Below are positions 8,649-10,671 of a stretch of DNA of 10,671 bases, piece after piece. The notes under the pieces were generated by a model. That model did no database searches and was not told the origin of the DNA. It was given only the letters and a program-made list of their open reading frames with translations. Source of the DNA: Dissophora ornata (Eukaryota > Mortierellomycota > Mortierellomycetes > Mortierellales > Mortierellaceae); assembly GCA_025201705.1 (NCBI GenBank), contig MU617572.1:1-10671 (forward strand), given 5' to 3'. Numbering within the stretch: the stretch's first letter is position 1; the number at the start of each line of letters is the position of its first letter. The translations under genes were made by a program, and so were the position numbers.

Positions 8649-10540
8649 GGACTTGAGTGTGTCATTCATGAACCAGAAGAGACACGCTAATCTCAGCTGA
8701 GGCAGACGCCATGGAGCCTATCGAGGACGGCTTGGAGACAGACCATTTGAGGACGAAAATCACCCGAGCCGAGACATTATGCTGCCTGCATTCGCCTCTG
8801 GAGTGGTGGTAGTGGTGGTTGTCAAACGGAAATTTGCACTTGAATGAGAAGGGCATGCAGCAGCGACCAGGGGTTGAGACCATTGATAGCGCGGCGTCCA
8901 GCCCTCCAAAAGTGATGTGGACCTTGAAATCTTCGTATCAGTCCCTATGAGATCCAAATGTAGGGTATGGTATCCTTCACGGAGACTCGACTCTTTGCCA
9001 TGCGCAATAGATGTTACAGTGTTTGCAGGATGACAGGACAAGCGCGTTCAAAAAAAAAAAAGAAGCAACCGGCGGGATAGTGTAGGAAAGGAAGCCTCCT
9101 CCTCCTAATCCAGAAATGGAAGCCATGTAGGCCTTTCTATCAGTAGTGGCCTTCAGGCAACGATAATTGTGATTCGTGAACAAGCAAGAAAAGCATTTTG
9201 CGACGGCTTGCAACGTTAAAACACACCGCTTTTGGTGACACTATCTTCACCTGGGTCCAACAACGTAAGCTCTAACAAGAGATACAGAAGGGCTATAGCC
9301 ACCAGAAACGTCAATGATGAGGATGTGGCGGGTCGGCCGATGATTTCACACCTAACCAAAGGACTGAAATGCAGAACCAAATACACTTCTGCCGACGTCG
9401 CATCGGACTATCGCGCCTGTTATCTGCTTGTTTCTAATAGGCGCCTTTCCTATGGAAAGAGGTCCATTAAATGCATTGGGTTGCGCGTTGTCCGTTTCCA
9501 AAAGAAAGAGAGAGCGCTTTTAAAGCAGCAGGAGGCCGCAAAGGTCTTGCTTCCAAGCGTGGACATCTGCACTAATCAGCTTGGCACGCAGTTTCGCCGC
9601 CTACGGTGCCAAAACCTATTCGCGTCTTGCCAAGCCGTCAGCCCGTTGTGTGGGGACGATATGCCACGGGCTATGCGTGGAGGGCTGTGCCTTGAGGAGG
9701 TTGTTTCATTCGCGTAACATTGCAATTGGTCCTTTGGATTCCATCGGCAGGACCGCTTGCTCACCATCCACTGATTGAATTGATAAAAAGGTCATATCTT
9801 AGACCAGGTGTTGTGTCTGCTGGTATTGTTGCGTTATTTGCCGTGTAAGGTGCCTAGACCTGGAATAACACATCCGACATGCCTTGTTGCTCTTTGCATG
9901 TTCATGGTGTACTCCATCTCATGGCTACTCTCCTTTGTCGTCTGTGCAGCCCGCGTTCCCTTTTTCAGGAGGAATGGCGCCGACTGAACGTCATCTTGTC
10001 GCCTCCTTTAAATGCTTCGTCTTTTCATGACTCCTTTTCTTCTCTGTCTGACAGGAGAGTCAATACTCGTCCTCGCATTCGATAGAACAACATCATCTTT
10101 GGTATTTGGTCAAGGCTATCTGCGTGGCTCATCCATTAATAAGAATGCGGTCATTAATCCAAATCTGAGGCAACGGAGGCAGGAAAGGAACTAGTCAGGA
10201 GGCTTTGTTTGGCATGAGCCAAGCCAAAGGCACGGTCGATGGGTAAGGGCACAAATGGCGATGTAAGACTATGCAAGGGCTATTCATTAGCCATCGCTAT
10301 GATCAAAGAAGCGCGAACCCTTTTCACCTCGACAGGTTTCCTTTCTGCACTACATCCTTTTCCTGTTCTCCTTGCAGCTAGTTGATTCATACGCCCTTGA
10401 TCTGCTACCTAATGTGTATCGTTTTTGTCTCTTCCACTCTTTAGTCGTCCGCATTGCATCTCGCCCTGTTATCTGAGAGCAAGTGATGTCAAGATCCCAA
10501 TTTATATTGTAATCCAGGTTGGCTCGCGCTCACGTCGACG
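8649..10540. other. Long stretch with no supported gene
   Basis: Nearly 2 kb without a convincing coding region on either strand. The longest open frame (9232-9717, plus) has no recognisable motif and no plausible splice partners. An A12 run lies at 9050-9061, a TGG/GTGG repeat at about 8802-8820, and a small hairpin (TTGGCAC/GTGCCAA) at 9581-9612. No tRNA B box or 5S rRNA pattern was seen. It may be distal promoter sequence of the zinc-finger gene and of a gene to the right. Confidence 0.5.
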
Positions 10541-10590
10541 GTGTTCCTCTCTTTCCTTCTTTTGCATCTATCTTTTTCTGTAGAACTCTT
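10541..10590 (+). promoter_or_regulatory. CT-rich tract, possible promoter of a plus-strand gene beyond the edge
   Basis: Strongly pyrimidine-rich sequence (CTCTCTTTCCTTCTTTTGC and continuing) near the right edge resembles the CT blocks placed just before transcription starts in many fungal genes. No start codon with a good frame follows inside the window, so this is a weak guess. Confidence 0.2.
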
Positions 10591-10671
10591 CCCTCTCCAT
10601 ATTTTGTACACATCGTCAATATCTTTTAGGCAAACCCTTTGCAACGATTCGTGCTTCTTTTTTTTTAAAAA

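Noticed and set aside
9581..9640. Possible tRNA or small structured RNA around the TTGGCAC/GTGCCAA hairpin
   Set aside because: Only one 7-bp stem; no cloverleaf, no GGTTCGANNCC B box and no recognised snRNA motif.
9232..9717. 161-codon plus-strand open frame
   Set aside because: No recognisable motif or domain, no convincing leader or splice sites, and frames of similar length occur in other non-coding parts of this window.

Overview
This window looks like nuclear DNA of a filamentous fungus. Both main genes lie on the minus strand and are broken by short introns (about 87-180 nt) with GT...AG ends and pyrimidine-rich acceptors. One matches the fungal Pol I factor Rrn6, the other a fungal Azf1-like C2H2 factor. 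Intron length and density suggest an early-diverging lineage such as Mucoromycota/Mortierellomycotina rather than a yeast; that placement is inference. No bacterial, viral, tRNA, rRNA, CRISPR or transposon gene was recognised.

Layout on the plus coordinate: 1-415 is the 3' flank of gene 1. Positions 416-4452 (minus) hold a six-exon gene for an Rrn6/TAF1C-like RNA polymerase I initiation factor, about 1180 aa by my splice model. Positions 4453-4975 are the gap between gene 2's stop and gene 1's start, with a poly(A) signal for gene 2. Positions 4976-8165 (minus) hold a five-exon gene for a 418-aa factor with four C2H2 fingers, including a 25-nt microexon and a 1563-nt intron. That intron is an order of magnitude longer than its neighbours. 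It carries a plausible 65-aa same-strand reading frame (6326-6523) and a dense cluster of inverted and direct repeats (6945-7019). Positions 8166-10671 hold the gene 2 leader and promoter, then about 2 kb with no gene I can support. CT-rich tracts at the far right edge could be the promoter of a plus-strand gene starting beyond the window.

The two main genes are head-to-tail neighbours with separate nuclear roles (rRNA transcription and sequence-specific regulation); nothing shows that they cooperate. No complete new multi-gene system is evident. The leads most worth checking are the small protein nested in the long intron, the structured repeat cluster in the same intron, two competing frame-preserving introns in gene 1, and A4GA3 motifs upstream of the zinc-finger gene that could mean autoregulation. 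All splice sites were inferred by eye from consensus, frame and family similarity; no transcript data were available.
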